Assembly: GCA_028753945.1 (NCBI GenBank)
Contig: JAPNXP010000017.1
Location: forward strand, 2,046,001 to 2,110,000
Reading direction: 5' to 3'
DNA: 64,000 nucleotides
From: Hexactinellida sp. DTS-2022
Lineage: Eukaryota > Porifera > Hexactinellida
Numbering within the stretch: the first letter of the stretch is position 1; every line of letters begins with the position of its first letter. A program made the position numbers and the translations under genes. Below are positions 54,437-64,000 of this stretch, piece by piece. The notes under the pieces are model-generated. The model had not been told where the DNA came from. It searched no databases and saw nothing but the letters and a program-made list of their open reading frames with translations.

Positions 54437-55720
54437 ATGCAGGCGTCTAGCACAGAATCTGATTGGCTTACATCTGATTTGTACAAATCTAGTCAGGACT
54501 CATTTATACCGAATTCTAAACACAAATTTAGTTCAACTCAAGAAGATTTATTCGCTTCTCTGGATAAGGAACAGTTTTGTTCCTTCAAACCCAAACGTGA
54601 GCACTCGATAACTGACACTAATAAAGGTGTTATAAAGAAGGTCAGATTCGCAGATGATCAGAACACACCGATGGTACAATCAGGGACATTCGATTCTGAG
54701 GACTATTGTAATATTCCGCAGTTCGATATGAATGCCAGCTGTCCAGTCGACTTCTCATTGGATCCTGACATGTCATTTGATGCCACAGATAATTGCATTA
54801 GTCCCGTGTCCACCAATCAGAACAGAGAGTCTCCTGATAGCAATAGCAAAACAGCTGATTTTGATAACTCAGAATTCGTTCCTGAATTCAAGTTCAATGG
54901 TTCTAGTTTCTTACAGAATTCCAATGGACAGAATGGTAGTCAAGTAGAAAGCAACCCGGATTATACTTATATTGTGCGAGAATTAATTGTCAAGAAGGAA
55001 AATGATGTGGTTTCCTATACATTCCAGAAGAGTTACCTTGACAACGATATGAATTCTTCTCTTCAGCAATCTTTGCGAGTGGATAATGACATCACAAATC
55101 CAATCGTCTTAGAACAAAAAGAACAAATGGAAAACCGAAAAACTGGGCGCGTAAATTACAAGGAAAAACGAATGGAAAATTTAGGCGGGAATTCTAAGAA
55201 TATCCACATTTCTGAAACTTTTGCAACCAAAAATGATAAAAAATTTAGTAACAACAGTTTTTATTACGATTTACCCAATTTTGCTCCCAAAAGTCCAAAT
55301 TTTTCGAAAAACTTCTCACAGCCTAGCAACCAATATTCGCCTCAGGAATTTGATGCGACTGGCTACCAATCTTCCCAGCATTCCGAGTTTGGAAATCCTT
55401 TTTCAGAAAACTCAGATTTCGTAACCTCCTCACAACATTCTTTCTCAAATCACCATGACGACGAATTTCTCCCAAAGGAATTTCCAAATGTCCCCAGGCT
55501 TCAAGACAGCTTTTCTTCTTACGAATCTGATAATTCTAAGCTACAGTTTTTCACACCTAATTCAACCTCTGTTTTAGACCCACAAGTTGAGACTTCTCAT
55601 TCTAGTCCCAATGCAAGCATGGAATTTACTCCGCTTATTTCCAAACTGGGCCACCAGTTGACTCTCGACTCTCCTTATGTAGCCTATCGCTCCGAGATTA
55701 GTGATAGCGATTATTTATAG
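54437..55720 (+). CDS. Ser/Asn/Asp-rich protein with RVxF-like motif, unknown
   Basis: A 427-residue ORF from ATG 54437 that I do not recognise. It is low in complexity, rich in Ser, Asn, Asp, Phe and Gln, and probably disordered. Near residue 68 is KKVRFADD, which fits the protein phosphatase 1 docking motif RVxF. A more ordered stretch is around 175-200 (YTYIVRELIVKKENDVVSYT). The acidic and Phe-rich composition would suit a transcription or RNA-granule protein, but this is inference. AG lies six bases before the ATG and AATAAA at 55747, so it looks like a complete transcript unit. It sits 360 bases from UPF1 on the same strand. Confidence 0.65.
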   Translation: MQASSTESDWLTSDLYKSSQDSFIPNSKHKFSSTQEDLFASLDKEQFCSFKPKREHSITDTNKGVIKKVRFADDQNTPMVQSGTFDSEDYCNIPQFDMNASCPVDFSLDPDMSFDATDNCISPVSTNQNRESPDSNSKTADFDNSEFVPEFKFNGSSFLQNSNGQNGSQVESNPDYTYIVRELIVKKENDVVSYTFQKSYLDNDMNSSLQQSLRVDNDITNPIVLEQKEQMENRKTGRVNYKEKRMENLGGNSKNIHISETFATKNDKKFSNNSFYYDLPNFAPKSPNFSKNFSQPSNQYSPQEFDATGYQSSQHSEFGNPFSENSDFVTSSQHSFSNHHDDEFLPKEFPNVPRLQDSFSSYESDNSKLQFFTPNSTSVLDPQVETSHSSPNASMEFTPLISKLGHQLTLDSPYVAYRSEISDSDYL

Positions 55721-55746
55721 GACAATATGTATAGCCATACACTTTT

Positions 55747-55752
55747 AATAAA
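55747..55752 (+). terminator. Poly(A) signal AATAAA after the Ser/Asn-rich gene
   Basis: AATAAA 27 bases after the stop at 55720. It supports the view that this ORF is the end of a transcript. Confidence 0.45.
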
Positions 55753-55849
55753 CCTTCCATATTTAATAACTTGAAGCTGTCTAGTACACAGTGTTAATTT
55801 GGGCAAACTAACAAACCACCTAACTAACTAGCATATAAACAAATGAACA

Positions 55850-56020
55850 AATATACGTACAAACAAACAAACAAACTAACTAACTAACAAAGAAACAAAT
55901 TAACTAACTAACTAAACAAACTATCTAAGAAAGAAATGACAAAGAAATGAACAAATAGACAAACAAACAAACGAACTAACTAACTAACTAACAAATATAC
56001 AAACAAACTAAACAGAATAA
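55850..56020 (+). repeat. Mixed (AAAC)/(AACT) tetranucleotide tract
   Basis: Interspersed ACAAACAAAC and ACTAACTAAC runs, just before the UPF1 start. Confidence 0.8.
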
Positions 56021-56063
56021 CCAAATTTGACTTTTTACTATTTGTGTTTAGATTCTAGTTAGA

Positions 56064-57634
56064 ATGACAGGAATTCCTCCTTTTCCCAATTTACAGAATC
56101 TGACATTCATTGACACGCCGGACGATCCGGATTTCGACTTTCCGGAGTTCTCTCACTCTCCTGCAGAACACGATTTCATTGGTTACCGCAGATCCGAGAA
56201 TAATAGGGTTAGAAGGAATAATTATACGAATATTATTTCTAATAATTTGTTATTATTATTACTGAAACTAACACTACAGGCAAATATTGCTATAGTATAA
56301 CTCGGTTATAACGTACCCCCTCGGGTACTGAGTTTACTTACTCCACATAGAAATGCATACTGCTTTATAAACATAGTTAATTATACTAATAAGTAACCGA
56401 AGTACGTACTAACCCAGGTACGTTATAACCTATACATTTTAACTTAAATTACTATTTTAGTACAAAATATTGCTAACTAAAGAAATAATTTGTGAACTAT
56501 CGAAGTTCCCTTTATTTCAATGTTATTAATAATTGTTATATCTTCTCTGCTTAATTCATCTCAATTATATCACTACACTATATGTTTGCATTAATTATTA
56601 TCCGCTTATAACGAATATCCGGATATAACGAAGGTATTTACAGGTCCCAAGCACTTCGTTATAACGAGGCCCTACTATATATATCTCTATAGAGTTCACT
56701 GTATACTATATATCTATATATCTCTCTAGGGGTATAGGGAGCCCAGAGAGAGTAGACTGGACCCGCTAACAGACCCGATAACAGACAAGCTGGGGGAGCT
56801 TAACTTCTCTCTCACGCCGGGGTGCGACGAGGAGCTGGGGGAGGAGGAGAGACGCATGTCTGATTGGTCAACGCACGCGTGTGCCTACTGCGGCATACAC
56901 GACCCGGCAGCTGTCGTTCAGTGTCTGCAGACCAGAAAGTGGTTCTGCAACGGGAGGGGGAATACCTCAGGTAATGCATTGTATAACCATGGATATACAG
57001 TAGTGCATTGTATAACCAGGGATATACAGTAGTAGTTAGTGTATTGTATAACCATGGATATACAGTAGTGCATTGTATAACCAGGGATATACAGTAGTTA
57101 GTGGTAGTAGGAACACGGATATCTGTTAAGGAGTATAAGGTTAATTCCCCTAGTCTATACAAATGTATGCAAGTGACTCCAGTTAATACGAATACCGAAT
57201 ACAATTACCTTGATTATCCGAACTCGTTGGGACCAGCCAAGTGTGTTCAGATAATCGAGGTTGCACTTTAATACGAACATATTTCTACTGTCCCCTGGTG
57301 TCCCTACTAACGAGTGTCTCCCATATTGTTGTTGTTTACTTGTTGTCGCTATCCCTAGGTGCCCACATAATCAACCACTTGGTGCGCTCTAAGTGCAAGG
57401 AGGTGATGCTACACAAGGACTCCCCTCTCGGCGAGACTGTCCTAGAGTGCTACAACTGCGGATGCAGGAATGTGTTCCTGCTGGGATTCATTCCCGCGAA
57501 GGCAGATTCTGTTGTTGTGCTGCTCTGTAGACATCCGTGCGCCAACCAATCCAATCTCAAGGATATGGACTGGGACCCGGTGCAGTGGCAACCACTCATA
57601 TCCGACCGGTCCTTCCTCGCCTGGCTAGTTAAGG

Positions 57635-57683
<49 letters not shown>

Positions 57684-60449
57684 CGACAACATCAACCTAA
57701 CTGACTGATTAACTAACTAATAAACAAGCAACCGAACAAATCTACAAACAAACCAATGAACAAACTAAATAACTAACAAACAACTTAACAAGTAGCCAAA
57801 CAAACAACCAAACAAATGAAAAACTAACAAACAAACCAATAAACAAACAAATGAACTAACAAACTAACTAACTAACTAACTAATCAACAAACATACTAGC
57901 TAACTAACAAACAAACAAACTAATAAACTAACTAACTAGATAACTAGCTAACTAATCAACAAACTAGCTAACTAGCTATTCTATTCTATTTATAGATTCC
58001 CTCTGAGCAAGAGCAGCTGAGAGCTAGACAGATTAGTGGCGCGCAAATAAATAAATTGGAAGAATTATGGAAAGACAATCCGGATGCTAAATTGGAAGAT
58101 TTGGAAAAACCTGGAATTGACGATGAGCCTCTACCAGTACAAGTAAACAACAAACAAACAAACAAACAACAAACAACAAACAACAAACAACAAACAATAA
58201 CAAACAGACAAATAAACAAATAAACAAACAATAAACAAACAATAAACAAACGAATAAACAATAAACAACAAACAAACACACATCAAATACACAAACAAGT
58301 AAACAATAAACAAACAAGTAAACAAACAACCAACAAACTGACTACAGTAGAACCTCGTTAGTATGAACACGACTAATACAAAATTTCGGATAATACGAAC
58401 ACTATTTCAGTCCCCTTAAAAGCATTTTCATTACAAATGATATTGGTTAATACGAATTCCGGATAAGGAGTACACATTTTGACGGTCCCCTGGTGTTCCT
58501 ACTAACGAGGTTATAATATAACAACAGCTACATTACCCTAACAACTCGTGTGTAGGTTAGATATGCAGACGCCTACCTGTACCAGAACATCCTTACCCCG
58601 CTCATAAAGCTGGAGGCGGACTACGATAAAAAGCTAAAGGAGTCCCAGACGCAGGATAACGTGGTGGTCCGGTGGGACGTGGGACTCAACAAGAAGCGGA
58701 TTGCCTACTTCAACTTCCCCAGGGGCGACGGGGATATGAGACTCATGCAGGGGGATGAGCTCAAGCTAAGGTATGTAGCACTGTGTTAATAGGACTAGGG
58801 ATATTATACTGTGTTAGCGGACTAGGGGTATTACACTGTGTTAGTGGACTAGGGATATTATACTGTGTTAGTGGACTAGGGGTATGTTGATAGTACAATA
58901 GACTCTGTTGTATTTGTATAGGCTAGGGGAATAAACCTTGTATTCCTTAACAGATATTCCCATTAGAGGGCTTTCAAAATTCCAGGAAAATTAGAAAATT
59001 AGACACCCCCCCCCATACTTCATATTTGAACATTTTGCAATATAAAAAGGATGGTTTGTCACACAGTGGTTAATCCCTTGTAACTTGGAAGTGTTACGTT
59101 GAGTTATAAGGCCCCTTATCCGTGTTCCTATAACGAGAGTGTATTTGTAACCTATTAATAAAATCCCTATTATCAATAACTATTAACTCTTCCTATTAAC
59201 AATATACCTATAATTATTAACGGTTCCTATTAACAAATTACTATGTATATTAACTATCCCTATTGTCTATAGATACACAGGTTCTCTGCACAAGCACTGG
59301 GAGGGGGTGGGTCACGTGGTTAAAGTCCCAAACAGTTTCGGGGAAGAAGTGGGCTTAGAGCTCCGCTCCAGTATTAACGTGCCTTCTGAATGCACACACA
59401 ACTTCTGTGTGGACTTCGTGTGGAAACGAACCAGCTTTGACAGGTATAGTGGAAATGTTCGAAAAACCAAATAGGAAATAGTTCGAATTTTTAGTGTTGC
59501 TGCACCATGGATATGAGGAAACCCGGCTTGAATCCATGGTCCTACAATACAAAAATGAAAGTCGAACTACAGTGGATACCGGTTATAAGCACATCGTCGG
59601 GAACTGCACTTAATGTTCTTATAACCGACATAAATTATATAGGGTATATGGCAACCGTTTCCCAACATAGTGTTCTTATATCCGATATGTTCTTATAACC
59701 GGTGTGCTTATATCCGACATCTACTGTATTTCCTATTTTGATTCGAACTATTTCCTATTTTTAAAATCGACCCATAGAATGCTGAACGGCCTAAAGACGT
59801 TTGCGATGGATGAGAATAGCGTCAGTTATTACATTTACCACAAACTGTTGGGTCACGATGTTGAGGAGCCTGTCGTCAAGTGTAATCTCCCGAAAAAGTT
59901 TTCTCCTCCGAGTCAACTTCTCCCGGAACTAAACCATTATCAGGTTTGTTAGAACTTAGTTAGATAGTATTGTTAAACCGTTATCAGGTTTGTTAAAACT
60001 TTTATTATATACAGTATACAGTATGGTGTAAATTTGGCAGGACATTTTATAGTCGCGCGAAAATCGAGAGATACTCATATTGACTTTATCAAACTGAGTA
60101 ATTTAGGCGCGTGTGAGCGATAGTATACTAAATCTAGGCGCGCAAATTTTTTTTGGATGAAAGCCTGAGTTTATTTGTATTTTTTAATGAAACCTGTTAT
60201 TCCGCTAACTTGTCTGTATACGCACTCACATTCCATTCGCCCCCCCGGTATCCCTGTAGGTGTACGCGGTTAAGCACGTGCTACAGAAGCCGCTCAGCCT
60301 GATACAGGGCCCCCCCGGTACCGGCAAGACCGTCACCTCTGCGGCCATTGTGTACAACCTGATTAAGATGGGAAAGGGGCCTGTACTGGTGTGTGCCCCC
60401 TCTAATATAGCTGTGGACCAACTCACGGAGAAGATACACAGGTAGGGTG

Positions 60450-60497
<48 letters not shown>

Positions 60498-60971
60498 GTT
60501 GTTGTATGTTGTTGTTGTGTGTTGGTGTTGTTATTGTTGTTATTGTTGTTAATAACAGTAGAAACCGGTTTTTATAACTTTTAAATCGTTTTTTTTCTAG
60601 CTAATTATTTATTCTAAATTTGTAAGAAATTCTATTTTTTGTTTTATTTAAAAATCAAATTTGTATTATATTATTTTCATGCAAAGAATTGGTTAGAAAA
60701 ACCGGTTTAAACTGTATTGTTAAAAATAATAGTACAGTATAATTCGATACATTATAACCGAGTTCTACTGTATACTATTATTGTATTATTATTATGTTGT
60801 TGTTGTTGTTTACCTGTAGGTGTGACCTGAAGGTGGTGCGACTGTGCGCTAAGAGCCGAGAAGCGATTGACTCTCCGGTCAGTTTCCTGGCTCTGCACAA
60901 TCAAGTCAGGAACAACACCTCCTGTCCCGAGCTGATGAAGCTGATACAGCTTAAGGACGAACTCGGTTAGG

Positions 60972-61005
<34 letters not shown>

Positions 61006-61293
61006 GAAGTAGCTCTCGTTAATAGGAACACGGATAAGGGAATATCGGTTAAGGAGTACAAAGTTATTTCCCCTAGCCTATACAAATGTATTCAAGTTGA
61101 CTCCGGTTAATACGAATTCCGGATAATACGAACATATTAAGACGGTCCCCTGGTGTTCCTATTAACAGAGTACACTGTATTATAAGGAAACAATTCCCAA
61201 TAGAACTGTTAAATATCAAAATTTAAAAAAAGGAAATTTTTTTTTTATCTACTATGTTTGTTTGTTTGTTTGTTTGTTTGTTTGTTTGTTTGT

Positions 61294-61324
<31 letters not shown>

Positions 61325-64000
61325 CCACACTTTGCCACTGCCTGTAGGAGAGCTGTCTGCCTCTGACGAGAAGAGATACGCGAGTCTGAAGAGACAGGTG
61401 GAGAAGGAGCTGTTGATAGAAGCAGAGGTCATCTGTTGCACCTGTGTCGGGGCGGGTGACCCCCGTCTCAGCAAATTCAGATTTAAGACTGTTCTCATCG
61501 ACGAGAGCACTCAGGCCACAGAGCCCGAGTGCATGGTTCCTATCGTGCTGGGGTCCCGACAGGTATGTGCGTTCCTATGTACCCATCCGGTTGCTATATA
61601 GAGGCAGTTGTAAACACGCTCCTAATCCTGGTCTGATCCAATTTTCATCACAAATTAATGTTACAGTATATGATAAAATTCAAATTTTCGCGCTCCTATA
61701 GAATGTTCCAAAAAATCAAAAATAATACTCCAAAAGGAGCGTCTCGTGCTCCTGGATAATTCCTTGATTCCTATGTCCCCGACTGGTTGCTATATACAGC
61801 CATTTGTAAACACAAATTTCTTTAAATCACAAATTAATGTTACGATATAGGATAAAATTCCAAATTTTCGCGCTCTTAATAAAATGTCCAAAAATCATAT
61901 TTCATAAAAATTAAAAGTCATACTCCAAAGGAGCCTGGTATAACCCTACATTCCTATGTCCCCTACCGGTCGCTACACTCCACCTATAGGTTATCTTAGT
62001 GGGGGACCACTGTCAGCTGGGCCCCGTCGTGATGTGCAAGAAGGCGGCAAAGGCCGGGCTCTCCCAATCCCTGTTCGAGCGGCTGGTTATCCTGGGCCTG
62101 CGTCCGATCCGACTCATGGTGCAGTACCGCATGCACCCCGCCCTCAGCCTGTTCCCCTCCTCCGTATTCTACGACGGGACCCTACAGAACGCCGTGTCAG
62201 CTGAGGACAGACGCGTGGACCATATTGACTTCCCCTGGCCAGACGTGGACAAGCCCACCTTCTTCCTGCACACTCTAGGTACCTTGTAACTAGTGATAGC
62301 TATAATATCACTCTAGGTACCTGTGTTTTCTGTTGTATAACTACAGTCAGGTTCTGTTAGCTATAGTATAACTAGTTATCTTTAGACTATAAAAACGCTT
62401 TGATAAGTTTCTATATTATACACTATTATTACTGAAACAAATGTAATTTTTCAATAAAAAACTGGTTTCTTATAGGTTAATTTTTGATGTTGAAAAAATG
62501 CCTTGCCACTGCCTGAATGATATTAAATATAGTTGGCCGATATACAGTAGAAACTCGTTAGTATAACACGGTTAATACGAACACTATTTCAGTCCCCTTC
62601 AAAGTATTTTCAAAACAAATAACATTGGTCAATACGAATTCCGCTTGAACGCATTTTGACGTCCCCTGGTGTCTACTAACGAGGTTCTACTACTATAGCT
62701 ATATAACTATACTATACGTAACAGTTCCACTAGTGCGTTTACCCCACGAGTGTGTCTAACTGTCTATCCTATACCCCTGTCCCTTAGGGCAAGAGGAGAT
62801 ATCCTCCAGCGGCACTTCCTACCTGAACAGAACTGAGGCTGCCAATGTCGAGAAAGTGGTCACCCGTCTGTTGCGATCTAAAGTCCCCCCTGACTCAATA
62901 GGCATAATAACCCCGTATGAAGGGCAGCGGGCATATGTGGTACAGTACATGCAGTTCAACGGTTCCATGCAACAGAAATTATATCAGGAACTAGAAGTGG
63001 CATCAGTTGACGCATTCCAGGGGAGGGAAAAGGATTTTATAATTCTCTCTTGTGTGAGGGCAAATGAGCATCAGGGAATCGGGTTTCTTAACGACCCACG
63101 AAGGCTTAATGTAGCGCTTACAAGGGCAAAGTATGGCGTTATTATAATCGGCAATGCAAAGGTTCTGTCGAGACAGCCCTTATGGCATAAACTGCTTAAG
63201 GACTCTCAGGAACAAGGGCTGTTGGTTGAAGGACCGCTGAACAACCTTAGAAGGTAGGATATCCTATTAGTCCTGTTGTATGACAGTTGTATTAACAAGC
63301 CTGTACAGTATAACTCGGTTATAACGTACCTGGGTTAGTACGTACTACAGTAAAACCTTTAGAAAGTGAACTCCCTGGGGACCAGCCATAACGTTCACTT
63401 TTGAGAAGTGTTCACTTTTCATGATTTATCATAATGTGTGTCTAAAGCAATGGGGAAAATTGGGACCGAGAAAAAGTGTTCATATCTTGGAGTTGTTCAT
63501 TTCTTGGTGGTGTTCACTTTTGGAGGTTTTACTATACTATTTATTAACCAAGTTTATACATCAGTATGTATTTATATGTAGGGTAAACTCCCTTTCCCGA
63601 GGAGGTACGTTATAACCGAGTTATACTTTACAGTACACATTCTATAGCGTATCCATGGTACTCTTATAGGTGTGAGATGCATCTTTCCAAACCCTCTAAG
63701 TTGTACAACAAACACAATCCAGGGGGCCACTTTATGTCCCACACAATGTACAACGCCAAAGAGGTCTTAACCCCCGGGCCCTCATACGATGTACCGGAAC
63801 CTTTCCACGACGATTACTATTCCACTCACGATCACCAGGGGTACATAGGAACAGACAGAGCAGCAACAGTGGCTGCCGCTAGCATGAATATACCGGTTAG
63901 TATGTTCGTACATCCCACTCCTACTCCACACCATCAAAGGGTGCATAACAACTCCAGTTACTTCCAAATGCACCAACACCCCTTCATGTCAGGTCTGTGG
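56064..64000 (+). CDS. UPF1: Regulator of nonsense transcripts 1 (UPF1 helicase), 13 exons seen, 3' end outside
   Basis: ATP-dependent superfamily 1 RNA helicase, core of nonsense-mediated decay. Exons: 56064-56207, 56730-56970, 57359-57633, 57996-58142, 58556-58770, 59273-59443, 59778-59943, 60260-60441, 60820-60965, 61348-61562, 61990-62278, 62788-63253, 63670-64000 (runs off the window). All phases agree. Visible: the CH zinc domain ([35 protein letters not shown]), Walker A GPPGTGKT in exon 8, [11 protein letters not shown], Walker B region [41 protein letters not shown] and VALTRAKYG. The exon 1 limit is the least certain; it keeps LTFIDT of the family. Introns are rich in tandem repeats that begin at the 5' splice site. 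Confidence 0.96.
56292..56430. mobile_element. MITE family F in UPF1 intron 1
   Basis: AGTATAACTCGGTTATAACG to AACCCAGGTACGTTATAACC; the right tip is decayed. Confidence 0.7.
56585..56686. mobile_element. MITE family O, partial, in UPF1 intron 1
   Basis: ATTATTATCCGCTTATAACG to TTCGTTATAACGAGGCCCTA. Confidence 0.65.
56971..57098 (+). repeat. UPF1: Minisatellite at the 5' splice site of UPF1 intron 2
   Basis: Four units of about 30 bases, TGCATTGTATAACCATGGAT plus ATACAGTAG, starting within the donor GTAATG. Confidence 0.9.
57105..57318. mobile_element. MITE family C carrying an inserted family V element
   Basis: C left part to TCCAGTTAATACGA (57193), then V at about 57200-57270 (ACCTTGATTATCCGAAC and GTTCAGATAATCGAGGT), then C right part AATACGAACATATTTC to CTACTAACGAGTG. 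In UPF1 intron 2. Confidence 0.65.
57634..57970 (+). repeat. UPF1: (AAC)n then mixed (AAAC)/(AACT) tract filling UPF1 intron 3
   Basis: The donor GTAAAC runs into about 16 AAC units, then tetranucleotide repeats to near the next exon at 57996. Almost the whole intron is repeat. Confidence 0.95.
58143..58335 (+). repeat. UPF1: (AAAC)n/(AAC)n tract at the 5' splice site of UPF1 intron 4
   Basis: Starts in the donor GTAAAC and continues for about 190 bases up to a family A MITE. Confidence 0.95.
58344..58517. mobile_element. MITE family A in UPF1 intron 4
   Basis: CAGTAGAACCTCGTTAGTAT to CTACTAACGAGGTTATA. Confidence 0.75.
58778..58885 (+). repeat. UPF1: Minisatellite at the 5' end of UPF1 intron 5
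   Basis: Four units of about 28 bases, ACTGTGTTAGTGGACTAGGG plus ATATTAT, beginning seven bases after the exon. Confidence 0.9.
58900..59140. mobile_element. Family C MITE interrupted by a family S element
   Basis: C left part to ATTCCTTAACAGATATTCCC (58963), S at about 58967-59117 (TTTCAAAATTCCAGG to GGAAGTGTTACG), C right part TTATCCGTGTTCCTATAACG. Confidence 0.65.
59570..59726. mobile_element. MITE family D in UPF1 intron 6
   Basis: CAGTGGATACCGGTTATAAG to TATATCCGACATCTACTG. Confidence 0.8.
59931..60001 (+). repeat. UPF1: Duplicated exon 7/intron 7 junction of UPF1
   Basis: AAACCATTATCAGGTTTGTT at 59931 (the real junction, CAG then GTTTGT) recurs 44 bases on at 59975 as AAACCGTTATCAGGTTTGTT, with about 27 matching bases. 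Confidence 0.8.
60449..60550 (+). repeat. UPF1: (GTT)n tract at the 5' splice site of UPF1 intron 8
   Basis: Donor GTAGGGT followed by about 15 GTT units and broken repeats. Confidence 0.95.
60556..60714. mobile_element. MITE family G in UPF1 intron 8
   Basis: CAGTAGAAACCGGTTTTTAT to AAAAACCGGTTTAAACTG. Confidence 0.8.
60971..61006 (+). repeat. UPF1: (GTT)n tract at the 5' splice site of UPF1 intron 9
   Basis: Donor GTTAGGT followed by about eleven GTT units. Confidence 0.95.
61011..61178. mobile_element. MITE family C in UPF1 intron 9
   Basis: AGCTCTCGTTAATAGGAACA to CCTATTAACAGAGTACACTG. A (GTTT)n/(GTT)n tract follows at 61255-61322. Confidence 0.75.
61572..61976. repeat. UPF1: Tandem unit of about 190 bp with family L sequence in UPF1 intron 10
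   Basis: TTCCTATGTACCCATCCGG-like starts at 61572, 61769 and 61951. Between them lie two family L arms (61640-61765 and 61825-61945, with AAATCACAAATTAATGTTAC and TTTTCGCGCTC). Confidence 0.75.
62271..62322 (+). repeat. UPF1: Duplicated exon 11/intron 11 junction of UPF1
   Basis: CACTCTAGGTACCT, the exon end plus donor at 62271-62284, recurs at 62309-62322. Confidence 0.75.
62544..62694. mobile_element. MITE family A in UPF1 intron 11
   Basis: CAGTAGAAACTCGTTAGTAT to CTACTAACGAGGTTCTACTA. Confidence 0.75.
63306..63628. mobile_element. Family F MITE interrupted by a family I MITE
   Basis: F left 63306-63347 (CAGTATAACTCGGTTATAAC), family I 63348-63533 (CAGTAAAACCTTTAGAAAG to TTTGGAGGTTTTACTA), F right 63536-63628 (CCAAGTTTATACATCAGTAT to AACCGAGTTATACT). 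Confidence 0.8.

Noticed and set aside
57986-58370. Long Cys/Leu/Phe/Val-rich ORFs antisense to UPF1 intron 4
   Set aside because: They are translations of (AAAC)n and (AAC)n repeats and have no domain.

Overview
This window is nuclear DNA of an animal, and an early-branching invertebrate such as a sponge fits best. The genes are eukaryotic and often intron-split (GT/AG), about two thirds of the bases are A or T, and the gene set is metazoan: tryptophan 2,3-dioxygenase, a Cas-family SH3 adaptor, an NCoR/SMRT-type SANT corepressor, ARFRP1, CFAP20 and TRIAP1. There are also four NHL beta-propeller genes, a family that is greatly expanded in some sponges. A glass sponge would fit, but the sequence alone does not prove it. 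No retrovirus, LTR element, Polinton, LINE, rRNA, tRNA or CRISPR was recognised.

Layout. 383-8635: the 3' part of TRMT44 (tRNA Um44 methyltransferase), with two other genes inside its introns: an antisense NHL gene (1118-2374) and a same-strand, intronless mitochondrial RNA polymerase POLRMT (4693-8058). 9.7-19.0 kb: ZC3H11A-like CCCH protein, PAP2 lipid phosphatase (minus), an unknown ORF, ARFRP1 and eIF3i (minus, four exons). 20.1-21.3 kb: a second NHL type. 22.7-40.2 kb: a long minus-strand NCoR/SMRT-like gene with both SANT domains; its large intron appears to hold TRIAP1 and importin-alpha on the opposite strand. 42.6-43.9 kb: a near copy of the first NHL gene. 45.2-51.4 kb: TDO, RPL10A, Cas adaptor and CFAP20, all plus strand. 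51.9-54.0 kb: a third NHL type (three exons, minus). 54.4-55.7 kb: an unknown Ser/Asn-rich protein. 56.1 kb to the window end: UPF1, twelve complete exons and the start of a thirteenth.

Non-coding space is dominated by short palindromic DNA elements (MITEs) of about twenty families, called O, A, B, C and so on here. Most begin CAGT, end ACTG and sit at TA dinucleotides, as expected for Tc1/mariner/pogo-type elements. No transposase is present. Several are nested, which gives a relative order of activity.

The most unusual pattern is at splice sites. Tandem repeats start at or very near the 5' splice site in about nine introns, and in several places the exon-intron junction itself has been duplicated (eIF3i intron 3, the eIF3i start region, UPF1 introns 7 and 11). 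The two nearly identical NHL genes differ almost only in the propeller, and mostly by amino-acid-changing substitutions. The genes share no pathway, although several act on RNA or translation (TRMT44, ZC3H11A-like, eIF3i, RPL10A, UPF1) and two in mitochondria (POLRMT, TRIAP1).
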